NCBI GenBank assembly: GCA_028719205.1
Contig: JAQUKH010000048.1
Location: 1-14,012 of the forward strand
Direction of reading: 5' to 3'
DNA: 14,012 bases
From: a bacterium
GTDB taxonomy: Bacteria > JACRDZ01 > JAQUKH01
Positions within the stretch are counted from its first letter, which is position 1; each line of letters opens with the position of its first letter. Position numbers and translations under genes: made by a program. Below are positions 1 through 7,091 of the stretch, one piece after another. The notes under the pieces are model-generated. The model did not search any database. It worked only from the letters and a program-made list of their open reading frames with translations, and was not told where the DNA came from.

Positions 1-54
1 CATAAAATCTTCAGAAAGACGCAAAAAACTTATTATCTTTAGTAAAATTTTCAT
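1..54 (-). CDS. possible 5' end of an unrecognised gene, cut by the left edge
   Basis: An ATG at 54-52 opens a frame of 18 codons that stays open to position 1 and starts MKILLKIISFLRLSEDFM. The mix of basic and hydrophobic residues would suit the start of a membrane protein, but too little is visible to name a family. There is no Shine-Dalgarno sequence ahead of it. A good -10 hexamer lies only 8 bp upstream, so it would need to be a leaderless transcript. It is on the same strand as the pilus cluster, 120 bp beyond the pilQ stop. It may be a chance open frame. Confidence 0.35.
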   Translation of the reverse strand, partial: MKILLKIISFLRLSEDFM

Positions 55-62
55 AATAACGA

Positions 63-91
63 ATTATACTCTTTTTTCTTTTAAATTTAAA
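63..91 (-). promoter_or_regulatory. possible sigma-70 type promoter downstream of pilQ
   Basis: Reading the minus strand, TATAAT at 68-63 is a perfect -10 hexamer. TTTAAA at 91-86 is a weak -35 (4 of 6 matches) with a 17-bp spacer. It faces the partial frame starting at 54, which would begin almost at the expected transcription start. The surroundings are very AT-rich, so a chance match is quite possible. Confidence 0.35.
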
Positions 92-174
92 GAATATTTA
101 TTAAAATAAAGCGATTAAAAGATAAAAAGTTCTTGTAAATAAACTGAGAGAGGATTCGAACAGGAAAAAAGGTT

Positions 175-1569
175 TTATTTTTTTGTTTCTAAACTACTCT
201 CGCCTTTTTTAACTTCCTCGCTTATTGTTTCTTCCGTTAATACGCGGGGAGTGACGAATACGTAGAGGTCGGTTCTTTCAATAGCGTCTTTTTTAGACCT
301 GAAAAGATATCCCAGGAGAGGTATGTCACCCAACAAGGGAACTTTTTTTATTGTTTGAGTTTTTTTATTTTTGATCAGGCCGCCGATAACAATAGTTTTA
401 CCGTCTTTGACCTTAAGCTGGGTATCCGCTTTGCGGGTAGAGACTATCGGCTTTTCATTTTGTCCGGACGGACCTGTTATCCAGCCGGTAATTTCGCTTA
501 CCTCCGGCACTATTTCCATAATAACATAACCTTCAGGGGTTATATGCGGGGTTACCGTAAGAGTTATTCCAACGTCCTGATCTGAATAACCGGTAATTTC
601 CCAGCCGCCCCTTTGAATATTATAGGCATAGACAGGGATCGGAACAACCTCGCCGATCACGATCCTCGCCTCCTGATTATCCAATGTGGAAATGCTTGGG
701 CTGGACAATACGTTAAAATCTGTTTTACCCTGCGTGGCTTGTAAAATCGCGGTAAAATTCGCGAAATCCAGAGCCCCAAAAGCAAATTGCCCGCTGTTTG
801 AATAGGGGAATATTTTATCTTGAGGAAAACTTCCATCGCTAGGAGCCGGTGGGATCCCGACATTCATATTTTTGTTGGCCATTGGGAAAGTAGTAGGCAC
901 TTTTGAACCGGAAACTGCAGCCTGAACATTCCAGTCTATTCCAAGGTTCTTATCCTGGCCTAAACCAACCTCAACAATTTTCGCCTCGATAAGCACCTGC
1001 GAAGAGGGAGTATCAAGCTGGATTATTACATCTTCAATCTTTTTCAAATTGCCCGGCACATCGGTAACAACAAGGATCTTCGACCTGTCTTTAGTTCTTT
1101 CGCTTCCCACGCCGTTTCTTCTGACCATAGTTTCAATGGACCCATATTGAGAGATCATCGCGCCTAAAGACGCTTTAATATTGGCGGCATCGACATGCTT
1201 TAATGTGAATACCCTGCTTTCGGTCTCTACCCCCGGCTGCCCCAATTTTATTATCCTGATAATATTATCTTTTTTTACATAATCATACCCGTTAACCCTT
1301 AATATTGAGGCAAGCGCGTCATCCAGCGTAACATTATTAAAACTTACGGTTACTTTACCTTTAATATCCGTCCCCGCTACAATATTTAACTGGAACTCCT
1401 CCGCGAGTATACGCAGGACATCGCTGATCTCCGCGTCAACAAAATCCATATTTGACAATTTTTTTTCGGATGAAGTATTTCCGCTGCCCGCGGTTTCAGA
1501 GAACGCGCGGCCAAAAGAAAAAATACCGCAAACTAATAATATAGCGATAAAAAGTTTTTTATTTTTCAT
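175..1569 (-). CDS. pilQ: type IV pilus secretin PilQ (short form)
   Basis: Outer-membrane secretin, the multimeric gated channel through which the pilus (or secreted substrate) leaves the cell. Residues 1-24 look like a signal peptide. Residues 40-108 form an STN/N0-type domain (NMDFVDAEISDVLRILAEEF...). Residues 116-188 form an N1 secretin_N domain. Residues 195-445 form the secretin beta-domain, with the family hallmark VPLLGDIPLLGYLFR at 410-424 and the VKDGKTIVIGGLI segment before it. At 464 residues it is much shorter than well-studied PilQ proteins (usually about 700 or more) because the peptidoglycan-binding AMIN domains are absent; the conserved core is intact. It is the last clear gene of the cluster, 44 bp after the PilP-like gene. 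Its ATG has no strong Shine-Dalgarno sequence. GspD is the alternative name, but PilM-PilN, PilO and PilP next door favour PilQ. Confidence 0.93.
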   Translation of the reverse strand: MKNKKLFIAILLVCGIFSFGRAFSETAGSGNTSSEKKLSNMDFVDAEISDVLRILAEEFQLNIVAGTDIKGKVTVSFNNVTLDDALASILRVNGYDYVKKDNIIRIIKLGQPGVETESRVFTLKHVDAANIKASLGAMISQYGSIETMVRRNGVGSERTKDRSKILVVTDVPGNLKKIEDVIIQLDTPSSQVLIEAKIVEVGLGQDKNLGIDWNVQAAVSGSKVPTTFPMANKNMNVGIPPAPSDGSFPQDKIFPYSNSGQFAFGALDFANFTAILQATQGKTDFNVLSSPSISTLDNQEARIVIGEVVPIPVYAYNIQRGGWEITGYSDQDVGITLTVTPHITPEGYVIMEIVPEVSEITGWITGPSGQNEKPIVSTRKADTQLKVKDGKTIVIGGLIKNKKTQTIKKVPLLGDIPLLGYLFRSKKDAIERTDLYVFVTPRVLTEETISEEVKKGESSLETKK

Positions 1570-1613
1570 TTTAATTAATTATCGGCAAATTCCCTTGATA
1601 AATTCAATATTCA

Positions 1614-2123
1614 TTAACGATTTTCACCTTTTAACTCTATAGTATATTTTCTGCCGTTACTTAATAAAATTACCTTATTTTTTTCTATCCCGATTATTTT
1701 TCTAACACCCAAGGCATCCCCTTCCCGTAGTATCTTCCTGTCAAGGATCGCTGTCCTGCGGCCCTCTGAAAAAACTATACCGGAAAGAGTGATTTTGGAA
1801 ATTTCTTCCTCATCGGCTTTTTGCGCCAGGGCCATTTCTTCCTGTCTTTTCTGTTCTTCCTGCCTTTCCTGATCCTCCCGCGCTTCCTTCTCCTGCTGTT
1901 TAGCCTGTTCCTCTGCCGCTATGGCATTTGCCCTATCATCTAAATTTTCTTTAATCTCTTCTTTTGACTTTACTGCCGCCGGAGCGTTATTTTTTTCTAA
2001 TGCCGTTTCGATCTCCATAGGAAGCCTGAACGGATCACGCCCTTTATTTTCCTGCGCGTATACGCCGGAATTTACTGTAAACATGGCGCAGACCAAAAAT
2101 AGATAAATTAAATAAACCTTCAT
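1614..2123 (-). CDS. pilP: PilP/GspC-like periplasmic alignment protein
   Basis: Likely links the inner-membrane PilN/PilO complex to the secretin N0 domain. Residues 1-23 are a signal peptide ending VYA before QENKG; the absence of a lipobox cysteine there means it is probably not a lipoprotein, unlike classical PilP. GRDPFRLP follows at 28-35, a motif often seen near the start of mature PilP proteins. Residues 53-108 are highly charged and Glu/Gln/Lys-rich (for example QEKEAREDQERQEEQKRQEE) and should form a long coiled coil. Residues 110-166 match the GspC/PilP homology-region beta-domain (ITLSGIVFSEGRRTAIL..., then LREGD and a KVILLSNGRKYTIEL strand pair). The Shine-Dalgarno GAGGA sits five bases before ATG. 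It begins 7 bp after the pilO stop and is followed by pilQ. The fold is better supported than the exact family name. Confidence 0.8.
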   Translation of the reverse strand: MKVYLIYLFLVCAMFTVNSGVYAQENKGRDPFRLPMEIETALEKNNAPAAVKSKEEIKENLDDRANAIAAEEQAKQQEKEAREDQERQEEQKRQEEMALAQKADEEEISKITLSGIVFSEGRRTAILDRKILREGDALGVRKIIGIEKNKVILLSNGRKYTIELKGENR

Positions 2124-2130
2124 AAATTCC

Positions 2131-2658
2131 TCACAACATATAAATTACCGCCATCATTTCAACATTCAATTTAGGCGGCACAGTTTCATTATTTTTTACT
2201 TTAATTTCACTAATATCTATAACCTTGTCAAAATTTTTCAATTTTTTCAGATATTCCGCGATACCGTAAAATTCTCCGTTCAGCTTTATTTGTATCGGTA
2301 TCTCGCTGTATTTATCCTGTTTAACAGCCGGCATGGAATCAATCGAAACAAGATTGACACCTGTTTCGTTTGCTGTTTTTGTTAAATACTGCATTACAAG
2401 TTCAGTCTGGCCGGTTTTACAAAATTTACCCTTTAACGAATCCAGTTCTTTATTCAATTCCTGCTCATTTTTCCCGCCTAATCTGTCTTCCAGCATTTTT
2501 TCCTCAAGAAAAACAGCACTGAGCTCCATTTTTGATCTGGAGATATTATCCAAAGCGGGCAGACAGAAAAATTTCAGCCCGATCGCCGCGGTTATTATGA
2601 AAATTATTACAGTGATCTTATTTTTATCAGTTTTTGTTTTTGGAGTTTCCTGCTTCAT
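2131..2658 (-). CDS. pilO: type IV pilus alignment subunit PilO
   Basis: Bitopic inner-membrane protein that pairs with PilN and helps carry motor-side changes to the outer-membrane channel. It has a short Lys-rich cytoplasmic tail (1-14), one membrane helix at about 15-33, a predicted coiled coil at about 39-75 and a C-terminal ferredoxin-like domain at about 85-175. That domain includes the typical GEFYGIAEYLKKLKNFDKVI helix followed by a beta-strand. The 175-residue length is normal for PilO/GspM. Its ATG overlaps the stop of the PilM-PilN fusion by 4 bp (ATGA), a translational coupling signal. The family is weakly conserved in sequence, so the call rests on topology, the C-terminal pattern and position between PilN and PilP. 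Confidence 0.85.
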   Translation of the reverse strand: MKQETPKTKTDKNKITVIIFIITAAIGLKFFCLPALDNISRSKMELSAVFLEEKMLEDRLGGKNEQELNKELDSLKGKFCKTGQTELVMQYLTKTANETGVNLVSIDSMPAVKQDKYSEIPIQIKLNGEFYGIAEYLKKLKNFDKVIDISEIKVKNNETVPPKLNVEMMAVIYML

Positions 2659-4409
2659 TTCAATTCCATTGTTATATTAAAATTAGTTACATTTCGCCCT
2701 GAAAAATGTTCAATATTGCTTGTTGAAAGCAGAGACGCGTTTTTCAATAAAGATGAATTGCTTAAATTTGTCAAAAATCCGGTAACCAGCTGGTTTGAAA
2801 CGGACCTTCCGGTTATATTAATCGCGCCTTTTTTATTCACTGATAACGTTATTATCCAAACGCCGTCAGGTATCAATCTCGATATTTCATCTAAAACACC
2901 TTTTCCCTGCCGTTCAGCATCCAAATGTTTCAAAACATCTATTTCTTTAACCATATCAGCCATCGCGGTTAACTTCGAAAAACGGCCATTCTCCAAAATT
3001 ATTTTTTGTTTATAACCTTTATCCACATAAGACAATGCCATGTACGCGGTAAAAAAGAACAAGATAACCGCGGCGGCCGCGTACTTAATTAATCCGCCGC
3101 CCAGTTTAAAATTAAATGTAAATCTTTTTTTAGCGACTACTTTCGCTGAAAGTAAATTGATACCTTTATCTTCGCCTAAAACCGCCCCCGCGGCAACAAC
3201 AAATTGAGTATCCAGCCCGCAGTTATTTATATACGGCGCATAAACCTTTACCGCCATATTCAGTTTTTCGCTTAAGAATTTATCCAACCCGTTAAGCTTC
3301 GCGCCCCCGCCGCTTATAAATATATTTTTAGCCTTTCCGCCGACACTCATCGAAAAATAATCAAAGGACCGTTCTATTTCAAGCGAGATCCTCTCCAGCA
3401 CCGGCCTGATAATAGCAAACTCCCGCGCGTTTACACTCATCAGATCCTGTTTATTCTTTTTTAATTCTTCGGCCTCTTTAATATTGATCCTCAGGTCCTG
3501 TGAAAGAATAGCAGTAATACTGTTCCCGCCTATTGAAACCTGCCTGTTAAAGAGAAGGGACTGTCCTTTTACTATGCTTATATTAGTCTTGCCCGCCCCG
3601 ATATCAATAAGCGCGGTTAATTCTTCAGGCCCTGCTTTCTCCGATTTGCCGAATACCTCCAATAAAGCAAACGGAGAAACATTAACCTTAACAGGTTTAA
3701 GCCCTGCTTTACGGATAGACGAAAGATACGCCTGGAACTTTTTCTCCTCAGCGGCAGCCAGGATCATCTCTTCTTTTTTAGCCCCTTTATCTATAGTTTC
3801 CCTTAACACGACAAAATCTAAAATAATATCTTTAATATTTGAAGGAATATATTTCTTTGCTTCCCATACAACCGTATTTTTGAGTTCGTCTTCAGTCATC
3901 ATTGGAAGCCTGAAATGGTGGACAAAAACAAAATCACCGGAAAAAACACACCTGGCTTTTTTACATTCAGGTTTATTTTCTTTAATTATCTTCTCAAGGC
4001 CTTTGATGATCAGTTGATATTTTTCCGCGTCCGGCGTTTCAAACGGAATATCATATACCGCCGTCTCTATTTTGCCTTTTTTCACCCAAACCGCTTTTAT
4101 TGAACTGCTGCCGATATCCAGCCCCAAAACGCCTTTTGTGCTCTCAATATCAAATTTACCCCCGGACTCTTTGTTGTATCCTGTTTCCAGAGAAGCTACT
4201 TTTCTAAACGTTTTTTTTAGAACGGAAGAAGGGTTACTTTCGGGCCCGCTCTTTTCATCCCCGCCAAAAATAGAAGCAACATCTTTTGTAAGGCCTGTAT
4301 TCTTCTGAGGCTTAACCTCTTCAGTTATTACATCTTTCGGCTCTTCTTTGACAATATCTCCAAAGATGGAGGATATTTCCTTATTAAGCCCCGTATTTTT
4401 GTCTGACAC
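2655..4409 (-). CDS. pilM: PilM-PilN fusion: actin-like ATPase joined to membrane alignment subunit
   Basis: A single 584-residue protein that combines two components usually encoded separately. Residues 1-90 are a polar tail with a duplicated motif, KNTGLNKEISSIFGD at 4-18 and KNTGLTKDVASIFGG at 36-50, spaced 32 residues apart. Residues 94-412 are PilM, an actin-like ATPase, with phosphate-1 loop GLDIGSSSIKAV (96-107), phosphate-2 loop ALIDIGAGKTNI (266-277) and adenosine loop IFISGGGAKLNGL (363-375). The INLL sequence at 417-420 is the conserved start of PilN, which PilM normally binds. A membrane helix follows at about 440-460, then a coiled coil and a ferredoxin-like periplasmic domain to the end. 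The layout resembles GspL of type II secretion. The start is GTG with GAGGT eight bases upstream, overlapping the ParA gene by 26 bp. The fusion is read straight through with no frame break. Confidence 0.93.
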   Translation of the reverse strand: MSDKNTGLNKEISSIFGDIVKEEPKDVITEEVKPQKNTGLTKDVASIFGGDEKSGPESNPSSVLKKTFRKVASLETGYNKESGGKFDIESTKGVLGLDIGSSSIKAVWVKKGKIETAVYDIPFETPDAEKYQLIIKGLEKIIKENKPECKKARCVFSGDFVFVHHFRLPMMTEDELKNTVVWEAKKYIPSNIKDIILDFVVLRETIDKGAKKEEMILAAAEEKKFQAYLSSIRKAGLKPVKVNVSPFALLEVFGKSEKAGPEELTALIDIGAGKTNISIVKGQSLLFNRQVSIGGNSITAILSQDLRINIKEAEELKKNKQDLMSVNAREFAIIRPVLERISLEIERSFDYFSMSVGGKAKNIFISGGGAKLNGLDKFLSEKLNMAVKVYAPYINNCGLDTQFVVAAGAVLGEDKGINLLSAKVVAKKRFTFNFKLGGGLIKYAAAAVILFFFTAYMALSYVDKGYKQKIILENGRFSKLTAMADMVKEIDVLKHLDAERQGKGVLDEISRLIPDGVWIITLSVNKKGAINITGRSVSNQLVTGFLTNLSNSSLLKNASLLSTSNIEHFSGRNVTNFNITMELK

Positions 4410-5163
4410 GACCTAATACCTCATCTGTAAGTTTAAAATAATCTTCGGTGCCTTTTGATTTAGCATCATAAATATTTATCGGCTTCCCCGCGCTTGGCGC
4501 CTCAGCCAGTTTAATTGTGTCATTTATTATTGTTTCAAAAACCTTTTCCTTAAAATAACCCTTTATTCCGCTAAGCACATCTTTGCATAAATTCGTCCTC
4601 CCGTCATACAGTGTCGGAAGAATTCCTAAAATGTTAAGATTACTATTTAATCTTTTTGTGACGATATCCACCGTCTTAAATAATTGCTTCATTCCTTCCA
4701 TCGGATAATATTGCATTTGAAGCGGTATAAGCAATTCCTGAGCCGCGGTCAGGGCGTTAACCGTTAAAAGGCTAAGTGACGGCGGGCAATCAATGATCAT
4801 AAAATCATATTTCGGCGGCAATGTATTCACACAGCCTTTAAATACACCTTCCCGCCCGATAGTATTTACCAGGTCAATTTCCACCCCTGAAAGGCTTAGA
4901 GTCGCCGGAGCGATATCCAGCCCGGCTACTTCCGTTTTACAGATAATTTCTTCAAGTTTAATTTCCTGATTAATAAGCACATTGTACATGGATCTTTCAA
5001 TTTTATAAATATCAATTCCGACACCAAGGCTCGCGTGAGACTGGGGATCCATGTCTACCAATAAAATTTTATAGCCTTTGCTCGCGAGACATGAACTTAA
5101 ATTAACGGATGTAGTTGTTTTCCCGCAGCCGCCTTTTTGATTACAAACAGCGATAGTTATCAT
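4384..5163 (-). CDS. ParA/Soj-type positioning ATPase
   Basis: Deviant Walker-A ATPase of the ParA/MinD superfamily; members of this family dimerise on ATP and position plasmids, chromosomes or protein machines. KGGCGKTT at 10-17 is the deviant Walker A with its signature Lys10; VDMDP with Asp37 and Asp39 is the A' box. FMIIDCPP at 121-128 is Walker B (Asp125). LAEAPSAGKPI at 219-229 is the conserved C-terminal Soj motif. The length of 259 residues is typical for chromosomal Soj-like proteins without an N-terminal DNA-binding domain. No ParB gene or obvious parS sites are nearby. It starts 10 bp after the PilX-like gene, with GAGG before ATG, and overlaps pilM by 26 bp, so it is embedded in the pilus operon. 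A role in placing the pilus machine, perhaps through PilM, is inference. Confidence 0.9.
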   Translation of the reverse strand: MITIAVCNQKGGCGKTTTSVNLSSCLASKGYKILLVDMDPQSHASLGVGIDIYKIERSMYNVLINQEIKLEEIICKTEVAGLDIAPATLSLSGVEIDLVNTIGREGVFKGCVNTLPPKYDFMIIDCPPSLSLLTVNALTAAQELLIPLQMQYYPMEGMKQLFKTVDIVTKRLNSNLNILGILPTLYDGRTNLCKDVLSGIKGYFKEKVFETIINDTIKLAEAPSAGKPINIYDAKSKGTEDYFKLTDEVLGRVRQKYGA

Positions 5164-5173
5164 AATTACCTCA

Positions 5174-5572
5174 TTACCTCGTCATCCTTACCATTACTTT
5201 TCTGGTACTATTATTAACGGTACCGACCGATGTTATTTCAATGTCGTCCTTGCCTCTATTACTCAAGGTTACCGTATAGGTTCCCGTGTATGGGACATCT
5301 CCCCCCGCTGAATAACTCAGGGTTTCATTTGTATAAAGGGAAGATACCGGTGTACTATCACTCCAGTCACTATCTGAATTAAGCGTATAAGCCGCCCTTT
5401 CAATCCCCGCTTCGGCGGTATATATCGCCCTCTTCAAATCCCGTTCCGCGTAAGATATTTTAAAGTCTGTGGCCCGCAACACCATTACCGCGGTAGCCAA
5501 AAGGAACAGGCCGAACATTATCATCAAAACAAGAGAAACTATCGCGCCGTGTTCGTTACACCGCTTACTCAA
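5174..5572 (-). CDS. PilX/GspK-like minor pilin
   Basis: Small pseudopilin, likely part of the pilus-priming minor pilin complex. The N-terminus MSKRCNEHG is followed by a hydrophobic helix (AIVSLVLMIMFGLFLLATAV, 10-29) and then by ERDLKRAIYTAEAGIERA (43-60), the hallmark of PilX_N proteins. Processing would fall after Gly9. The usual Glu at +5 of the mature protein is absent (mature +5 is Leu), as is often seen in GspK/PilX-type subunits. The C-terminal 70 residues are beta-rich and unremarkable. At 132 residues it is on the short side. The start codon is TTG, supported by GGAGG six bases upstream; it overlaps the end of the propeller gene by 8 bp. It closes the minor-pilin module, 10 bp before the ParA gene. 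Confidence 0.78.
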   Translation of the reverse strand: MSKRCNEHGAIVSLVLMIMFGLFLLATAVMVLRATDFKISYAERDLKRAIYTAEAGIERAAYTLNSDSDWSDSTPVSSLYTNETLSYSAGGDVPYTGTYTVTLSNRGKDDIEITSVGTVNNSTRKVMVRMTR

Positions 5573-7091
5573 AAATCTCCTCCCATTTATAAATATACGG
5601 CGCGGTGCTGGCGCCGCCGGTTAAAGCTGTGTCATAAGTAATTGTAACACTGTTAAGCTTAGGTGTTAAAGTACTGTCCAGAGTATTCAAATAAGCCTTG
5701 TATTGGAAGTATCGGCTGTTTGCCGCGTTTATATTATTCCCGGAACCGTCGGCTCCGTCCGGATCAGTAAAATAAGATGCACTCGTGCTATCGGGCCCGA
5801 TATAATTTCCTGTTATAGGATTAGTATTTCCCGACCTGACCTGAAATTTTATATCCGTGCTGTTATAAAGCGCCTCGTTCCAGTTGAATTTATTCCACCG
5901 CACAACCTGGGACGCATCCTTGACTGATGATTCATACACCCCTGAATCATAATAGGCCGTCTGCCGCTCCAGATATAAAATCACCGACCAGCCGTCGTTG
6001 CCTGATCCCCTGTATGCCACAAGATAATTTGTCGCATCTATTCCTGATACATCCGGTTCATATCCGGTATTATCAAATTTAAACATGGTTCCCATTGTTA
6101 CTGTCTTAGCAACCGTATCTACCGTTAAAATTACCGACCTGCCTGAATTTACAGGCCCGGTATATGTCAATAAATAATCCGCCGCGTCTATCTGTTCTAA
6201 TGAATTGGCACTAATTGAGCCTGCTTCAAATATGAACGGTGCTCCTCTTGTTATGGTCCTTGCGGCCACATTAACTGTCAGGATCACAGCAGTACCGGCA
6301 TTGCCCGAACCTTGATAAGCTACCAGATAATTTGCCGCGTCTACCTTAATTATTGCCGGAACCAAACCATTATTTGTATCATATTCGAACGGAGTACCCC
6401 TTGTTATCGTTCTGGTTGCCGTATTTACCGTCAGAATTACTGCCCAGCCGTCACTACCAGGGCCTCCATAAACTACAAGATAATTTGTCGCATCTATTTG
6501 GGCTATAGCCGGAGATACACCATTACTTGCGTCAAATTCAAACGGCGTACCCATTGTTATTGCCTTCGTAGCCGGATTTTCTCTCAACATTACAGCCCAG
6601 CCGTCACTGCCTGGACCCGTATAGGCTACAAGATAATTTGTCGCATCTATCCTAGCTATTGCCGGAGACACACCATTACTTGCGTCAAATTCAAACGAAA
6701 AGCTTGTCGTTACGGTTCCTGCGCCTGTATTTACGGTTAAAACCTTGGACCAGCCGTCACTGCCCGGCCCTGTATAAACCAAAAGAAAGTCATCTGAATC
6801 AATCTGTGCCAAGCCGGTTCCCGATGCCGCGCTCGCGTCAAATGTAAAAATCGTCCCGCGGGTAACTGACTTTGAACCAGTATTCGCGGTCAAAATTACC
6901 GCATTGCCGCAGTTCGCCGGCCCTACATAGGCCGAAAGATAGTTAGTCGAATCTATCCGCGCCAAAGCCGGCTCCCTTCCTAAATTAATATCATAATCAA
7001 ACGGCGTGCCTTTATTAATAGTTGTTGCGGCAGTAAAAACTCCTTTACTAAATCCGCAAATAAAAAATAGTAAAATAATTTTTTTTATCAT
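5565..7091 (-). CDS. secreted seven-repeat protein, predicted beta-propeller; possible pilus-tip adhesin
   Basis: I do not recognise a named family. Residues 1-21 are a signal peptide without a prepilin motif. Residues 24-375 hold seven tandem repeats, with the conserved Ile/Val-Asp pair at 46, 97, 148, 199, 250, 301 and 351, a period of 51, 51, 51, 51, 51 and 50. The repeat consensus is G-T-x-F-x-F-D, then ID-A-T-N-Y-L-V-A-Y-x-G-P-G-S-D-G-W-A-V-I-L-T-V-N. Seven copies of about 50 residues with alternating strands fit a seven-bladed beta-propeller. Residues 380-508 are a separate beta-rich domain with an acidic loop TDPDGADGSG (442-451) that could bind calcium. Its ATG overlaps the PilW-like stop by 4 bp and its stop overlaps the PilX-like gene by 8 bp, so it is co-translated with minor pilins. 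Position and predicted fold recall PilY1, whose C-terminal domain is a propeller, but there is no von Willebrand domain and no claim of homology. Confidence 0.72.
   Translation of the reverse strand: MIKKIILLFFICGFSKGVFTAATTINKGTPFDYDINLGREPALARIDSTNYLSAYVGPANCGNAVILTANTGSKSVTRGTIFTFDASAASGTGLAQIDSDDFLLVYTGPGSDGWSKVLTVNTGAGTVTTSFSFEFDASNGVSPAIARIDATNYLVAYTGPGSDGWAVMLRENPATKAITMGTPFEFDASNGVSPAIAQIDATNYLVVYGGPGSDGWAVILTVNTATRTITRGTPFEYDTNNGLVPAIIKVDAANYLVAYQGSGNAGTAVILTVNVAARTITRGAPFIFEAGSISANSLEQIDAADYLLTYTGPVNSGRSVILTVDTVAKTVTMGTMFKFDNTGYEPDVSGIDATNYLVAYRGSGNDGWSVILYLERQTAYYDSGVYESSVKDASQVVRWNKFNWNEALYNSTDIKFQVRSGNTNPITGNYIGPDSTSASYFTDPDGADGSGNNINAANSRYFQYKAYLNTLDSTLTPKLNSVTITYDTALTGGASTAPYIYKWEEIFE
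5967..7022 (-). repeat. seven tandem 153-bp coding repeats
   Basis: In-frame repeats encoding the seven 51-residue units of the propeller-like protein. Most copies are diverged in DNA, but the third (about 6713-6558) and fourth (about 6557-6405) are nearly identical over stretches. For example, about 33 bases near 6666-6697 recur exactly 153 bp away near 6513-6545 with a single difference. That pair points to recent duplication or gene conversion. Confidence 0.85.

Noticed and set aside
138-165. A tRNA T-arm-like sequence on the minus strand (GTTCGAATCC followed by a CTCTCTC run) next to the pilQ stop
   Set aside because: The flanking bases do not pair into a T stem beyond one position, and there is no acceptor stem, anticodon arm or CCA nearby. 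At most it is a chance match or a very short remnant.
120-180. A terminator after pilQ
   Set aside because: I looked for a GC-rich stem with a U-run on the minus strand and found only A/T tracts without a convincing stem.
3484-4017. A 177-codon open frame on the plus strand opposite pilM
   Set aside because: It lies wholly inside the PilM-PilN gene, whose motifs are unmistakable, has no family signature and no ribosome-binding site; it is an antisense shadow.
6312-6740. A 142-codon plus-strand open frame with its own internal repeats
   Set aside because: Its repeats are just the complement of the 153-bp coding repeats of the propeller gene. The minus frame has a signal peptide and operon overlaps; the plus frame has neither.
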